Below are positions 23,408 to 31,474 of a DNA stretch of 31,474 nt, in pieces. Under the pieces are notes generated by a model, which was not told the DNA's origin, did no database searches, and saw nothing but the letters and a program-made list of their open reading frames with translations. Within the stretch, counting starts at the first letter, position 1, and the number at the start of each line of letters is the position of its first letter. The DNA is taken from assembly GCA_003566795.1 (NCBI GenBank), contig PXBU01000145.1:1-31474 (forward strand). Direction: 5' to 3'. The position numbers and the translations under genes were made by a program. The DNA is from Puniceicoccaceae bacterium (GTDB lineage: Bacteria; Verrucomicrobiota; Verrucomicrobiia; Opitutales; Coraliomargaritaceae).

Positions 23408-24534
23408 GCAAGATCATGATTGCTTGTGGGGGCACTGGTGGGCACCTCGCGCCGGGGATTGCTGTCGCGGAAGTGCTGCAGGCGCGGAAGAACGAGTGCC
23501 TGCTGCTCATCAGCGAGAAACAAGTCGATTCTCGACTGGTCGAAAAGTACGCGTATTTAAATTTTATGACCATTCCGGGTCGCGCGTTTGCTGGAGGGCC
23601 GATCCAGCGTTTAAGATTTATCGGCAGCATGATCTCGAATTTTCTCTCCGCCCGGAGGTTGTTACGGCAGGAAGCGCCCGCACTGGTGCTGCTGTTTGGT
23701 GGTTACCTCTCGCTGGGTTTGGGTTTGGCTGCGCGACTGGCAGGTGTGCCCGTGGCTATGCATGAGGCCAACTGTGTGCCGGGACGCTCGATTCGGCTCA
23801 TGAAGCGGGTGGCGAGTCGTATTTATCTGCCGGATGGAGTGCGCTTGAAGAATGTATTGCCGGGGCTCATTCGCTACTACGGCTATCCCGTCCGCTCGGA
23901 AATCAAGCATGTGCTCAAAGCCGAGGCGGCGCGAAAGCTCCACATCAAAGTGGCGAACAAGCTGCTGGTGATTATCGGCGGCAGTCAGGGGGCAAAAGCG
24001 CTCAATGACTGGTTATTGCAAAACTTCGGGCAACTCGCCAAAAAGGGGATATCGGTGTATTGTGTGACCGGTCTTGCCAATAGCTCATCGGGCACGATTC
24101 ACGAAATTGGGCACGATGGTGCCGACGTAACGGCAAAGCTAGTGCCCTTTTCGGATCAGATGGGCGATGTGATTTCAGCGGCTGATCTGGTCATCTCCCG
24201 TGCAGGTGCGGGTTCGATTGCTGAGATTATCCATTGCCGCGCACCTGCCATTCTGATTCCCTATCCCTACGCTGCGGATGACCATCAGCGCGCGAATGCC
24301 CGGATGCATGAGCAGCACGGTGCTGGTATGGTATTGGAGCAGGAGCAGCTCAGTCAGTTGACCGCCGAGGTCGATGACTTGATTTTCAACGATTCGTTGC
24401 TAGCGAAATTCAAAGCAAACATGGAACGTCTCGATCGTTTTAACTCCAGCGAGCGCATCGCGACTGACTTGGAAATGCTGTGCCAGGACCATGTTGGCCA
24501 ACCGGCTCCGTCAACGGCGGAGGTGCAGCCATGA
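23404..24534 (+). CDS. murG: UDP-GlcNAc:lipid I GlcNAc transferase, MurG
   Basis: A 376-residue GT28-family enzyme on the inner face of the membrane that converts lipid I to lipid II. The N-terminal domain has the glycine-rich MIACGGTGGHLAPGIAVAEVL (as two short blocks, IACGGTGGHLAPG and IAVAEVL). PALVLLFGGYLSLGLGLAARL and MHEANCVPGRSIR follow. The C-terminal domain has LLVIIGGSQGAKALND and the sugar-nucleotide region SRAGAGSIAEIIHCRAPAIL. Length is slightly above the typical 355. ATGA overlaps join it to ftsW upstream and to murC-murB downstream, so the three are tightly coupled. Confidence 0.96.
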   Translation: MSKIMIACGGTGGHLAPGIAVAEVLQARKNECLLLISEKQVDSRLVEKYAYLNFMTIPGRAFAGGPIQRLRFIGSMISNFLSARRLLRQEAPALVLLFGGYLSLGLGLAARLAGVPVAMHEANCVPGRSIRLMKRVASRIYLPDGVRLKNVLPGLIRYYGYPVRSEIKHVLKAEAARKLHIKVANKLLVIIGGSQGAKALNDWLLQNFGQLAKKGISVYCVTGLANSSSGTIHEIGHDGADVTAKLVPFSDQMGDVISAADLVISRAGAGSIAEIIHCRAPAILIPYPYAADDHQRANARMHEQHGAGMVLEQEQLSQLTAEVDDLIFNDSLLAKFKANMERLDRFNSSERIATDLEMLCQDHVGQPAPSTAEVQP

Positions 24535-26768
24535 GAACGCAGGATCCGGCGCAGTATCTCTTGCTGGGGGTTGGGGGCATGGGCATGGCCCCGCTGGCCT
24601 GTTGGATGTCCCGCGCAGGGTATTCAGTAACAGGATACGACGCTTGTTTGCAGGAAGGCGTACGCAGGCATCTGTTGGCGAGCGGTGTCGAGTTGCAGGA
24701 CTTTGTTTTTCCGGAGCATCTGAGCCGCTTCACCACAGTTGTGTATTCCAGTGCGATTCGTCCTGGGCACCCATTGCTGGATGCGGCCCACGCGGCAGGC
24801 ATGGAATGTTTGCGGCGGGGAGAGATGCTGGCCCGCCTCGCAGCTGATTATAAGTTGATTGCAGTGGTGGGTAGTCATGGCAAGACCACCACCACCGGGA
24901 TGATCGCTTACGGCATACAACGCTGTGGCATTTCGGCTAATTATCTTATGGGCGGTTTGTTTGCGGACGACTCGCTGGGGCCCAGCCATTATGCTGCAAG
25001 CAGCCGTTGGATGGTGGCCGAAATTGATGAGAGTGACGGGACGATTGAAGGCTTTGTGCCGGAGCACACGCTGGTGCTCAATTTGGATTGGGACCATGCC
25101 GATCGCTATAAGCATGCGGATCAGTTGGAGGCGACCTTTCGCGAATTGACACACCGGACGCGTCAAAAAGTATTTCTTCCTGCCGGACTCGCGTTGGATG
25201 GCCTGGATGAGTCGAAAGTTGCCCGCTTCCCTTCCGCGGCGGGGGCCCAGTTTAATCAAGCAAATGCCAGTGCGGCTTGGGCGATTCTCCGCTGTTTGAT
25301 GGAGGAATGTCCGCCGCGACAGGCAAAGGATTTAAACCAGCAAGCCCTGGCTAACTTCCCTGGCGTTGTCCGTCGCCAGGGAGTGCTCTATGATGCGAAT
25401 GGCTTAACACTGGTCGAGGACTACGCCCATCATCCCACCGAGATCGAAGCACTTATCCAGAATCTGAGGGCGCGGGCGGATGGACGGCAGTTGCTGGTGG
25501 TTTTTCAGCCGCACCGCTACAGTCGGACCCGTCAGTTTAAGCAGGATTTTGCCGCAATTTTGTCGCAATCGGATGGCTGCTACCTGCTGCCGGTGTATGC
25601 TGCTCACGAAGGCGTTATTGAGAGCGGTGAATTAAAGGATTTAGTCGATGCTTTTGATGATTTTCAACCCACCGTCCTGGAGTTTGGATTGTCCGGTATC
25701 CAGCAAGTGATTCAGGCCGCACGGGCCAAGCCCACCATGCTGGCATTTGTGGGTGCGGGAGACATCGAGGACTTCGCCGATGCTGGGGCGGCCTTGTTGC
25801 GGGAACCGCTGTGCATGGACGCGGCCTGCCTCGATTTCCTGAGGCATCGTCTCTCCTCAAATGCCATTGTGAAAACCAAGGAGCCGTTGGCCAACAAGAC
25901 CACCATGCGTATTGGGGGGGCTGCGCGGCTCTATGCGGAACCTGCTGGTCTGGCTGATTTGCAACAGCTGTTGAAGATGACCACGCTATTTGGTTTGGAT
26001 TACTTTTGTTTGGGTCGAGGGTCGAATCTACTGGTGGCGGATGCGGGCTACGATGGTTTGGTGATTCGTTTTACCGCGTCCTTGTGGCGCAAGTCCGAAC
26101 CGCTTGGGCCGGGCCAAATCTGGGCGGCAGCAGGGGTGCGGTTAAAAGAAATCTGTGGCTTGGCGGCCAAAGCAGGCATGGCGGGCTTCGAATTTCTGGA
26201 GGGCATTCCCGGATCGGTAGGCGGAGCGCTCAGGATGAATGCGGGTGCGATGGGAAGTTGGATGTTTGATGTGGTCGAGCGGGTTCAGTTTCTGGATGAA
26301 CGCGGCAATTACCAGGACTGGCCCAAGGAGCGATTTCATTTTGGCTACCGGCAGGTGCTTGAAATCAGCCGGGGCATAGCACTGGGAGCGGTGCTGAAGA
26401 GTGCCGAAGTCGAGCAAGAGGCTTGCATCCGGAATCGCATCGATAGCTATTCCACGACGCGAAAAGAAAGTCAGCCACGCGGGCCGAGTGCCGGTTGTAT
26501 CTTTAAAAACCCGGCGGGCAGCTATGCGGGTAAACTCATTGACGAATTCGGACTCAAGGGTTTGCAGGTGGGCGCAGCTGAGGTGTCGGACGTGCACGGC
26601 AATTTTATTGTTAATCTTGGCGGCGCGACCGCTGCCGACGTGATCGAGTTGATTCGTCGGATCCGGGCAAAAGTAAAGGTCGAGTCCGGCTACGACCTCG
26701 AGCCGGAGGTATTACTGCTGGGAGCGAGCTGGTCGGAAGTGCTGCAGGAGGGGGGTGAGGATGTCTGA
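24531..26768 (+). CDS. murC-murB: Fused UDP-MurNAc:L-Ala ligase / UDP-EP-GlcNAc reductase (MurC-MurB)
   Basis: A 745-residue two-enzyme protein. Residues 1 to about 440 are MurC (L-alanine addition): LLLGVGGMGMAPLACW at the N-terminus, the ATP loop VVGSHGKTTTTGM with Lys118, EIDESDGTIEGF, and EDYAHHPTEIEAL. Residues about 445-745 are MurB, the FAD/NADPH enzyme that makes UDP-MurNAc: NKTTMRIGGAARLYAEP, LGRGSNLLVADAGYDGLV, EFLEGIPGSVGGALRMNAGA and PSAGCIFKNPAG. Cys656 stands where E. coli MurB has the proton-donor Ser229. There is no stop or frameshift between the halves. MurB makes the substrate of MurC, so the fusion joins consecutive steps in reverse order. The ATG overlaps the murG stop (ATGA). 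Confidence 0.95.
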   Translation: MRTQDPAQYLLLGVGGMGMAPLACWMSRAGYSVTGYDACLQEGVRRHLLASGVELQDFVFPEHLSRFTTVVYSSAIRPGHPLLDAAHAAGMECLRRGEMLARLAADYKLIAVVGSHGKTTTTGMIAYGIQRCGISANYLMGGLFADDSLGPSHYAASSRWMVAEIDESDGTIEGFVPEHTLVLNLDWDHADRYKHADQLEATFRELTHRTRQKVFLPAGLALDGLDESKVARFPSAAGAQFNQANASAAWAILRCLMEECPPRQAKDLNQQALANFPGVVRRQGVLYDANGLTLVEDYAHHPTEIEALIQNLRARADGRQLLVVFQPHRYSRTRQFKQDFAAILSQSDGCYLLPVYAAHEGVIESGELKDLVDAFDDFQPTVLEFGLSGIQQVIQAARAKPTMLAFVGAGDIEDFADAGAALLREPLCMDAACLDFLRHRLSSNAIVKTKEPLANKTTMRIGGAARLYAEPAGLADLQQLLKMTTLFGLDYFCLGRGSNLLVADAGYDGLVIRFTASLWRKSEPLGPGQIWAAAGVRLKEICGLAAKAGMAGFEFLEGIPGSVGGALRMNAGAMGSWMFDVVERVQFLDERGNYQDWPKERFHFGYRQVLEISRGIALGAVLKSAEVEQEACIRNRIDSYSTTRKESQPRGPSAGCIFKNPAGSYAGKLIDEFGLKGLQVGAAEVSDVHGNFIVNLGGATAADVIELIRRIRAKVKVESGYDLEPEVLLLGASWSEVLQEGGEDV

Positions 26769-27699
26769 CCCGCTAAAGATCGTGGTGCTGCATGGTGGCA
26801 CCAGTAAGGAGCGGGAGGTATCTCTCGCCAGTGGCCAGGCGTTGGCGGCTGCTTTGAGCACGAAATACGCGGTTGAGTTGGTTCGTTTGGATGAGGAATG
26901 CTTGCCGCCAAGGATGTGCGCTTCGGATACAGTGGTCTTTCCCGCCCTGCATGGAGGTTTTGGTGAGGACGGACGCATGCAAGCCCGGCTGGAGGCCGGG
27001 GGGATTGAATATTGTGGGAGCGATGCTGCGGCCAGTCGCCTCTGCATGGACAAGGCGGCAACGAAACAGATCGCCCGTGAACAAGGGGTGCCGACGCCGG
27101 ACTGGATGGTTTTTGACGCGGCGGCCCCGCCGCTGGCCGATGCTGTTATTGAGCAACTTGGGCCATCGCTGGTGGTCAAGCCGGTGGATGAGGGGAGTAG
27201 TGTGGGACTGCACTTTGCCGAGCACCGCTCCGGGTTGGGTGTCGCGCTTTCGCAGATTCATACTGGGCGCTGGCTGATCGAGCAGCGCGTCCGGGGGCGG
27301 GAGCTGACGGTCGGTCTTTTAGGCGGTAAAGCCTTGGGTGTGGTGGAAATCGTCAGTGCCAGTGGGGTTTATGACTACGCTGCCAAATATACTCCGGGTT
27401 CGACTGAGTATCGCTTTCCCGCTAAATTGGAGCCAGTGCTTGAGCAGCAGCTGGGTGATCATGCGGAACGTCTCTTTGCGTCTTGCGGGTGTCGGGATTT
27501 TGCGCGCATCGACTTTTTACTGGCAGGCGAGCAGTTGTATTTTCTGGAGATTAATACGCTGCCGGGACTGACTGCGACCAGTTTACTGCCTAAAAGTGCG
27601 TCCTGTGTCGGCTACCACTTCGAGTCCCTGGCTGAGGCCTTGGTGGCACCTGCAATTACGCGATTATCCAACCGTTCGAACGGAGGGTCTGTTGCATGA
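26761..27699 (+). CDS. ddl: D-alanine-D-alanine ligase
   Basis: A 312-residue ATP-grasp enzyme that joins two D-alanines for MurF. Blocks in order: VVLHGGTSKEREVSLASG, VFPALHGGFGEDG, GIEYCGSDAAASRLCMDK, SLVVKPVDEGSSVG (ATP-grasp), YDYAAKYTPGSTEY (omega loop) and ARIDFLLAGEQLYFLEINT, the metal-binding end. The Tyr of the omega loop suggests D-Ala-D-Ala, not D-Ala-D-lactate, specificity. The start at 26761 overlaps the murC-murB stop by 8 bp and has a strong GGAGG-type site about 9 nt upstream. A GTG at 26755 would add two residues. It is joined to ftsQ by an ATGA overlap. Confidence 0.96.
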   Translation: MSDPLKIVVLHGGTSKEREVSLASGQALAAALSTKYAVELVRLDEECLPPRMCASDTVVFPALHGGFGEDGRMQARLEAGGIEYCGSDAAASRLCMDKAATKQIAREQGVPTPDWMVFDAAAPPLADAVIEQLGPSLVVKPVDEGSSVGLHFAEHRSGLGVALSQIHTGRWLIEQRVRGRELTVGLLGGKALGVVEIVSASGVYDYAAKYTPGSTEYRFPAKLEPVLEQQLGDHAERLFASCGCRDFARIDFLLAGEQLYFLEINTLPGLTATSLLPKSASCVGYHFESLAEALVAPAITRLSNRSNGGSVA

Positions 27700-28631
27700 T
27701 CGGTCGTGGTAAAAGCAAGGGCAGTAGTGCCGCCTCCGGCTCCCAAAGTTGGCGTGAGCTGGCTGGCGTGCCCAGAAAACGGATTAACTCGCCGCAGGCA
27801 CGGAAACGGCGTCGGCGAAAATGGCTCAAGCTCGCGGTGGCATTTCTGCTTTTGATCGGATTTGCCGCAGGTGTCTTTTGGCTTGGTTGGCTGATCCGGG
27901 ACCGCGAGGAGCCCATCCAGATCAGCACCCCCTCCAGGGAGATTGAGCGCATCGTCTTCGATACCGATGGTGTCTTGCCAGATAAATGGCTCGGCTCAGT
28001 CATCCGGTTGCCTCGCGGGACCACCATGATGGAGGTGGATATTCATGCGATAAAAGCATCTTTGGAGAGCGAGCTGCAGGTGGTTTCTGCGTCAGTGGAG
28101 CGAGTCTTTCCCGGTACGCTTAGGATCTCGGTCAGGGAGCGCGAACCGATTATGCGCATGGCAGTAGAGGGCCCGGATGGTCGGCCCGAGCAGCGTATCG
28201 TCGCGCGTGACGGAACGATCTACCGTGGAGTCGGGTATCCCCGGTCCGCGCTGGCCAGCCTCCCTTTCCTGCAACCCCATCAACGCAGCGATGGGAGTAT
28301 CCGCCCCTTGCGGGGCATCGAGCGGGTGGCAGAGCTGCTGCGAGAGGCCCGTCAACACTACCCGGAGTTTTACAGCACCTGGCAAGTGGTCTCGCTGGAG
28401 AATTATTCAGGTGATGCCTCGCTGTTTGGTGAAGTGATCCAGGTGAGGAGTCGGCATATTCCGCAGATTATCTTTGGCGCCTCCGCGGACTTCGGGATGC
28501 AGCTCGACCGGCTCGAAGTTATACTTGAGCACGTGCGGGACCGGGGAAATCCCTCGATTGAACGTGTCGATCTTTCTTTACGAGGCTCAGCCGCCGTGCA
28601 GTTTAGCAGTGGTCGTATTAGTAGTTTTTAA
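27696..28631 (+). CDS. ftsQ: Cell division protein FtsQ
   Basis: A 311-residue bitopic membrane protein. Residues 1-42 are a basic cytoplasmic tail (ARKRRRRKW before the membrane). The membrane segment is about residues 45-67 (LKLAVAFLLLIGFAAGVFWL). A periplasmic POTRA domain follows at about 77-152, with SVERVFPGTLRISVREREP marking its end, then the beta domain to the C-terminus. FtsQ with FtsL and FtsB links the Z ring to septal synthases. Sequence is poorly conserved, but the POTRA signature and the place between ddl and ftsA are diagnostic. A GGAGGG site lies before the ATG, and its start overlaps the ddl stop. Confidence 0.9.
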   Translation: MIGRGKSKGSSAASGSQSWRELAGVPRKRINSPQARKRRRRKWLKLAVAFLLLIGFAAGVFWLGWLIRDREEPIQISTPSREIERIVFDTDGVLPDKWLGSVIRLPRGTTMMEVDIHAIKASLESELQVVSASVERVFPGTLRISVREREPIMRMAVEGPDGRPEQRIVARDGTIYRGVGYPRSALASLPFLQPHQRSDGSIRPLRGIERVAELLREARQHYPEFYSTWQVVSLENYSGDASLFGEVIQVRSRHIPQIIFGASADFGMQLDRLEVILEHVRDRGNPSIERVDLSLRGSAAVQFSSGRISSF

Positions 28632-28664
28632 ACCATGTCTGTTCAATCCAATAAGTCTGACTGA

Positions 28665-29894
28665 ATGAGCGAATCAAGGGTAGTTGGCGCAGTCGAAATC
28701 GGGACCTCGAAAGTGGTCGTCCTGCTGGGTGAGATTATTGATGGTGAGGGCTTGAACATCATCGGTCACAGCATGAGCTCCTCCTATGGGGTGAAAAAAG
28801 GTGTGGTTGATGATCTGGGTGTGGCGAGTGACAGTGTGCACGCTGCGATTATGGAGGCAGAGAAGAATGCTCAATCGCGCATTGATGAAGTGTATTTAGC
28901 CCAAACCGGGAGCCACCTGAGCGGCAGTTTTAATGTGGGCACGACGAGTGTCAGTGGTCCGGATAACATCGTTAGCGAGACAGATATTTTTCAGGCCAAG
29001 GAAGACGCCAAGCGCCGCCAGCTCCCGGCGGACCGGGCCTACCTCCACCACATCCAGAATCCCTTCTCGCTCGACGGTCGAAAGATTGATAATCCGCTCT
29101 CGCGCGAGGGCCGTCAATTGCAGGTCGGCTACTGGTCAGTGCATGCCGAGAGTTCCAAAGTAAGTGACAGCCTGCGGGTAATTCGCGGAATTGATCTGGA
29201 AGTGACCGACATCATCATTTCCAGCATCGCGTCCGGTGCGGTGCTGTTGGAGGATTCGGAAAAGGAAAGTGGTGCGCTGGTGGTGGATATTGGAGGCGGG
29301 ACGACTGACTACGTGCTCTATCGCGGCGGTTATATTGTCAAGACCGGCGTGGTCCCGGTGGGGGGCGACCACATCACCAACGACCTGAGCATTGGGCTAC
29401 GCATCAGTCCGGGAAAAGCTGAAAAATTTAAGCGCATCCATGGCCGTGCTTACTATGAGAGCGGTGACCGGGAAAAAAACGTCTGGCTTACCGGCGACCC
29501 CTCCACCAGCGACCTCACCATCGGTGACCGGGAATATCCATTGGCTGCCATCACCAAGATTATCGAGGCGCGAGTCTCCGAGATATTTGAGATTATCAAA
29601 AAGGAATTGGAAGATGCGGAGCTTTACCAGCCCGACGACATCGCTTGCGGAGTCGTGCTGACCGGGGGCAGTTCTCAACTCAACGGGATCGAGGAGTCGG
29701 TGCGGCGGGTGCTGGGCCTGGAGGCGCGTGTTTCCGACGGCCCCAGGGATGTCGCGCCGGAGCTGCGCCATCCCGCTTACAGCACCGCGCTTGGCTTGCT
29801 GCACTATGCTTTGACCGGGCAGGAGGACCGGGAAACGAATCCCCCGCCTAACAGGTTCTTGCGAAAAATCGCGCGACTTTTCAACTTCGACTAA
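28665..29894 (+). CDS. ftsA: Cell division protein FtsA
   Basis: A 409-residue actin-fold ATPase that tethers FtsZ to the membrane. Phosphate-1 motif: VGAVEIGTSKVVVLLGE near the N-terminus. The SHS2 (1C) domain lies at about residues 85-165. Phosphate-2: ALVVDIGGGTTDYVLYRGG (about 204-222). Adenosine motif: GVVLTGGSSQLNGIEE (about 328-343). The last 14 residues (NRFLRKIARLFNFD) form an amphipathic helix with Arg/Lys and Phe/Leu faces, the usual membrane-targeting sequence. Length is typical. ftsZ starts directly after its stop with no gap, so the FtsA to FtsZ ratio is likely set by coupling. No Shine-Dalgarno site is evident. Confidence 0.95.
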   Translation: MSESRVVGAVEIGTSKVVVLLGEIIDGEGLNIIGHSMSSSYGVKKGVVDDLGVASDSVHAAIMEAEKNAQSRIDEVYLAQTGSHLSGSFNVGTTSVSGPDNIVSETDIFQAKEDAKRRQLPADRAYLHHIQNPFSLDGRKIDNPLSREGRQLQVGYWSVHAESSKVSDSLRVIRGIDLEVTDIIISSIASGAVLLEDSEKESGALVVDIGGGTTDYVLYRGGYIVKTGVVPVGGDHITNDLSIGLRISPGKAEKFKRIHGRAYYESGDREKNVWLTGDPSTSDLTIGDREYPLAAITKIIEARVSEIFEIIKKELEDAELYQPDDIACGVVLTGGSSQLNGIEESVRRVLGLEARVSDGPRDVAPELRHPAYSTALGLLHYALTGQEDRETNPPPNRFLRKIARLFNFD

Positions 29895-31178
29895 GTGAAC
29901 AACCCGAACGACAGTTTAGCTCTCGAGCACAATGCGACTGAACCGCTCAAAATAAAAATTATTGGCGTGGGGGGTGCAGGCACCAACGCGTTAAATAACT
30001 TGGAACTCAATCCGCTCTGTGGCGTTGGGCAGGTCCAGGTAGCTGCGATTAACACCGACGCGAAAGCCTTGTCTGAGTCGCGCATTCCGGAGAAACTTGT
30101 CATCGGACGATCCGTGACGCGCGGGCTGGGCGCGGGTGGTGAGCTGGAGATTGGCAAAAAAGCAGCTGAGGACGACCGCGAGGCGATTGCCGGTCTGGTC
30201 GGCGAGATGGACCTTATCATCCTGGTCGTGGGGCTCGGTGGAGGGACTGGCAGCGCGGCAGCTAGCGTTGTCGCGGAGGTCGCCGCCAGAACCGAGGCGC
30301 TGGTGCTGGCATTTGCGACCCTCCCGTTCTCCTTCGAAGGGAAGCGCCGGAAAGATATCGCCGAAGCCGGTATCGGCGAGCTGCGGCAGCTCGTTCACGG
30401 TCTGATTCCCCTGCCCAATGACGTTTTGCTGCAAGAGGGGGAGGAGGATAGCACCGTGCTTAATGCATTTGCCGTGGCGGATCGCTGGATCGGATGCGGG
30501 ATCAATTCCATTTGTGCGATGCTATTGAAGACTGGCCTGATTAATCAGGACATCAGCTCGCTCCGCTCCGTTTTTCAGGATCGTGGTGGTCGCACTATTT
30601 TCGCCACCGGTTTTGCCAGCGGTGAAGATTATGTGAGTGCTGCCCTGGACGAACTCTTGATTTGTCCACTGCTGCACATGGGAGACCGGCCCGCTCAGCT
30701 GGATCGTATTTTGGTCAACATCACCGGCGGCACGGATCTTGGCATTGCCAAGGTCAACCAAGTCATCTCCCTGGTTTCCCAGCGCTTCAACTCGCGTGAA
30801 GATATCGTCTTTGGTGCGGTAATCGACGAGAGCCGTTCCGGTATGCTCGAAATCTGTGTGATGGGTAAGGCAGGCATCGAGGCCAGGCAGCCTATCCGGC
30901 CCGCAGTGCCAACAGCGAAAACTTCCGTCGCGCCACTGGGGAAGCTCGGGCTCGAAGCTGAAATTGCTCAGGATGATCGGCCCCCCCAGCCCGTGCACCG
31001 CTCGAAACTGCGTCACGGCGACGCTTCCCCCGAGGTGGAGCAGGAGGAGTTTCTCTTCGTCGAGGCCAACGCCCAGCGCGGCTACTTCGAAAAGACCGAC
31101 AGCAACTTTTACAACGGTGAGGACCTGGATGTGCCTACTTTCATGCGCCGGGGCATTAAAATTAAAATCAAGACCTGA
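29895..31178 (+). CDS. ftsZ: Cell division protein FtsZ with altered catalytic motifs
   Basis: A 427-residue tubulin-family GTPase, the Z-ring subunit. The start is GTG, placed directly after the ftsA stop. Seen: IIGVGGAGTNALNNLE near the N-terminus, AAINTDAKAL, the G-box GLGGGTGSAAASVVAEVA (115-121 read GGGTGSA where GGGTGTG is usual), and PFSFEGKRRKDIAEAGI. The T7 synergy loop reads LINQDISSLRS: Asn217 and Asp219 are kept, but Ser222 stands where E. coli has catalytic Asp212. The NDKLL block reads NDVLL. A linker of about 70 residues leads to a C-terminal peptide DVPTFMRRG, matching the DIPAFLR tail that binds FtsA. This is clearly FtsZ but divergent; GTPase activity may be lowered. Confidence 0.93.
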   Translation: MNNPNDSLALEHNATEPLKIKIIGVGGAGTNALNNLELNPLCGVGQVQVAAINTDAKALSESRIPEKLVIGRSVTRGLGAGGELEIGKKAAEDDREAIAGLVGEMDLIILVVGLGGGTGSAAASVVAEVAARTEALVLAFATLPFSFEGKRRKDIAEAGIGELRQLVHGLIPLPNDVLLQEGEEDSTVLNAFAVADRWIGCGINSICAMLLKTGLINQDISSLRSVFQDRGGRTIFATGFASGEDYVSAALDELLICPLLHMGDRPAQLDRILVNITGGTDLGIAKVNQVISLVSQRFNSREDIVFGAVIDESRSGMLEICVMGKAGIEARQPIRPAVPTAKTSVAPLGKLGLEAEIAQDDRPPQPVHRSKLRHGDASPEVEQEEFLFVEANAQRGYFEKTDSNFYNGEDLDVPTFMRRGIKIKIKT

Positions 31179-31252
31179 GGTAAGATGCCGCAGCGGTCCG
31201 TTCAAAACCTTACTTACAACCCGACCACCAGCACACTATGCCAGGCCCCTGC

Positions 31253-31474
31253 TCAGTCACTGTCGGACTGACGGCAAAATACTGCCTTCCAAACCATCGC
31301 CGCAACGGTGACGGCAGCGACCATGGCCAGGTTCGCGGCGAACGGGGCCTCCAGACTATCGAGCGTGGCTGCGCTGGTCACTGCCCACAGCAGCGGAATT
31401 GGCAGCAGCAAGAGACACCATAACGGACGGGCGCAGATGAGGACGAAGCCGAAAAAGAAGCAAACGGTCGGGTC
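31253..31474 (-). CDS. Membrane protein, C-terminal part, cut by the window end
   Basis: A minus-strand frame enters from the right edge and runs 73 codons to a TGA at 31253-31255. It starts DPTVCFFFGFVLICARP, then LWCLLLLPIPLLW, and has a third hydrophobic stretch (LAMVAAVTVAAMVW) before a short polar end (CRQSDSD). Two to three membrane helices are visible. It is convergent with ftsZ, 74 bp away. No family is recognised because the N-terminal part is missing. Open frame, hydrophobic pattern and convergent placement favour a real gene. Confidence 0.55.
   Translation of the reverse strand, partial: DPTVCFFFGFVLICARPLWCLLLLPIPLLWAVTSAATLDSLEAPFAANLAMVAAVTVAAMVWKAVFCRQSDSD

Overview
The window reads as a chromosome segment of a Gram-negative member of the Verrucomicrobiota, most likely the Opitutae/Coraliomargarita group. 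This is inferred from a complete division and cell-wall (dcw) cluster that carries a murC-murB fusion and a LysM gene, a PEP-CTERM-tailed exported protein, a meso-diaminopimelate-type MurE (DNPR motif), and the patchy use of Shine-Dalgarno sites. No 16S gene or other direct taxonomic marker is present.

Layout. Positions 1-3349 hold a chaperone block: the 3' part of dnaK, then groES and groEL, closed by a strong intrinsic terminator. Positions 3399-4082 hold a short SSB-like gene and a cluster of three REP-like palindromes headed by GTAG. Positions 4111-6115 hold an L,D-transpeptidase divergent from asd (aspartate-semialdehyde dehydrogenase), then a small membrane protein. Positions 6112-9965 form an accessory island. 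It contains an exported protein whose first domain matches eukaryotic ubiquitin closely without gaps and which ends in a PEP-CTERM tail. A 395-bp spacer with a seven-codon leader ORF follows, then a 913-residue exported protein with a transglutaminase-like core. A second GTAG-headed palindromic element (10028-10104) ends the island. On the minus strand follow metF and a DUF971 gene.

From 11489 to 31178 every gene is on the plus strand in one dcw operon: mraZ, a 76-aa ORF, rsmH, ftsL-like, a doubtful small ORF, ftsI, murE, murF, mraY, murD, a LysM protein, ftsW, murG, murC-murB, ddl, ftsQ, ftsA and ftsZ. Many junctions are ATGA overlaps and I see no strong internal terminator. The operon covers the cytoplasmic steps from UDP-MurNAc formation to lipid II and the divisome that uses it. 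It begins with an array of six TGGNN boxes, a candidate MraZ operator. asd (supplying diaminopimelate) and the L,D-transpeptidase are functionally linked to the same wall chemistry. A convergent membrane-protein gene is cut by the right edge.

The most unusual items are the exported ubiquitin-like protein, the neighbouring transglutaminase-like protein, the FtsZ with altered G-box and T7 catalytic loop, the six-box MraZ operator, and the REP-like palindromes whose stems differ but remain paired.
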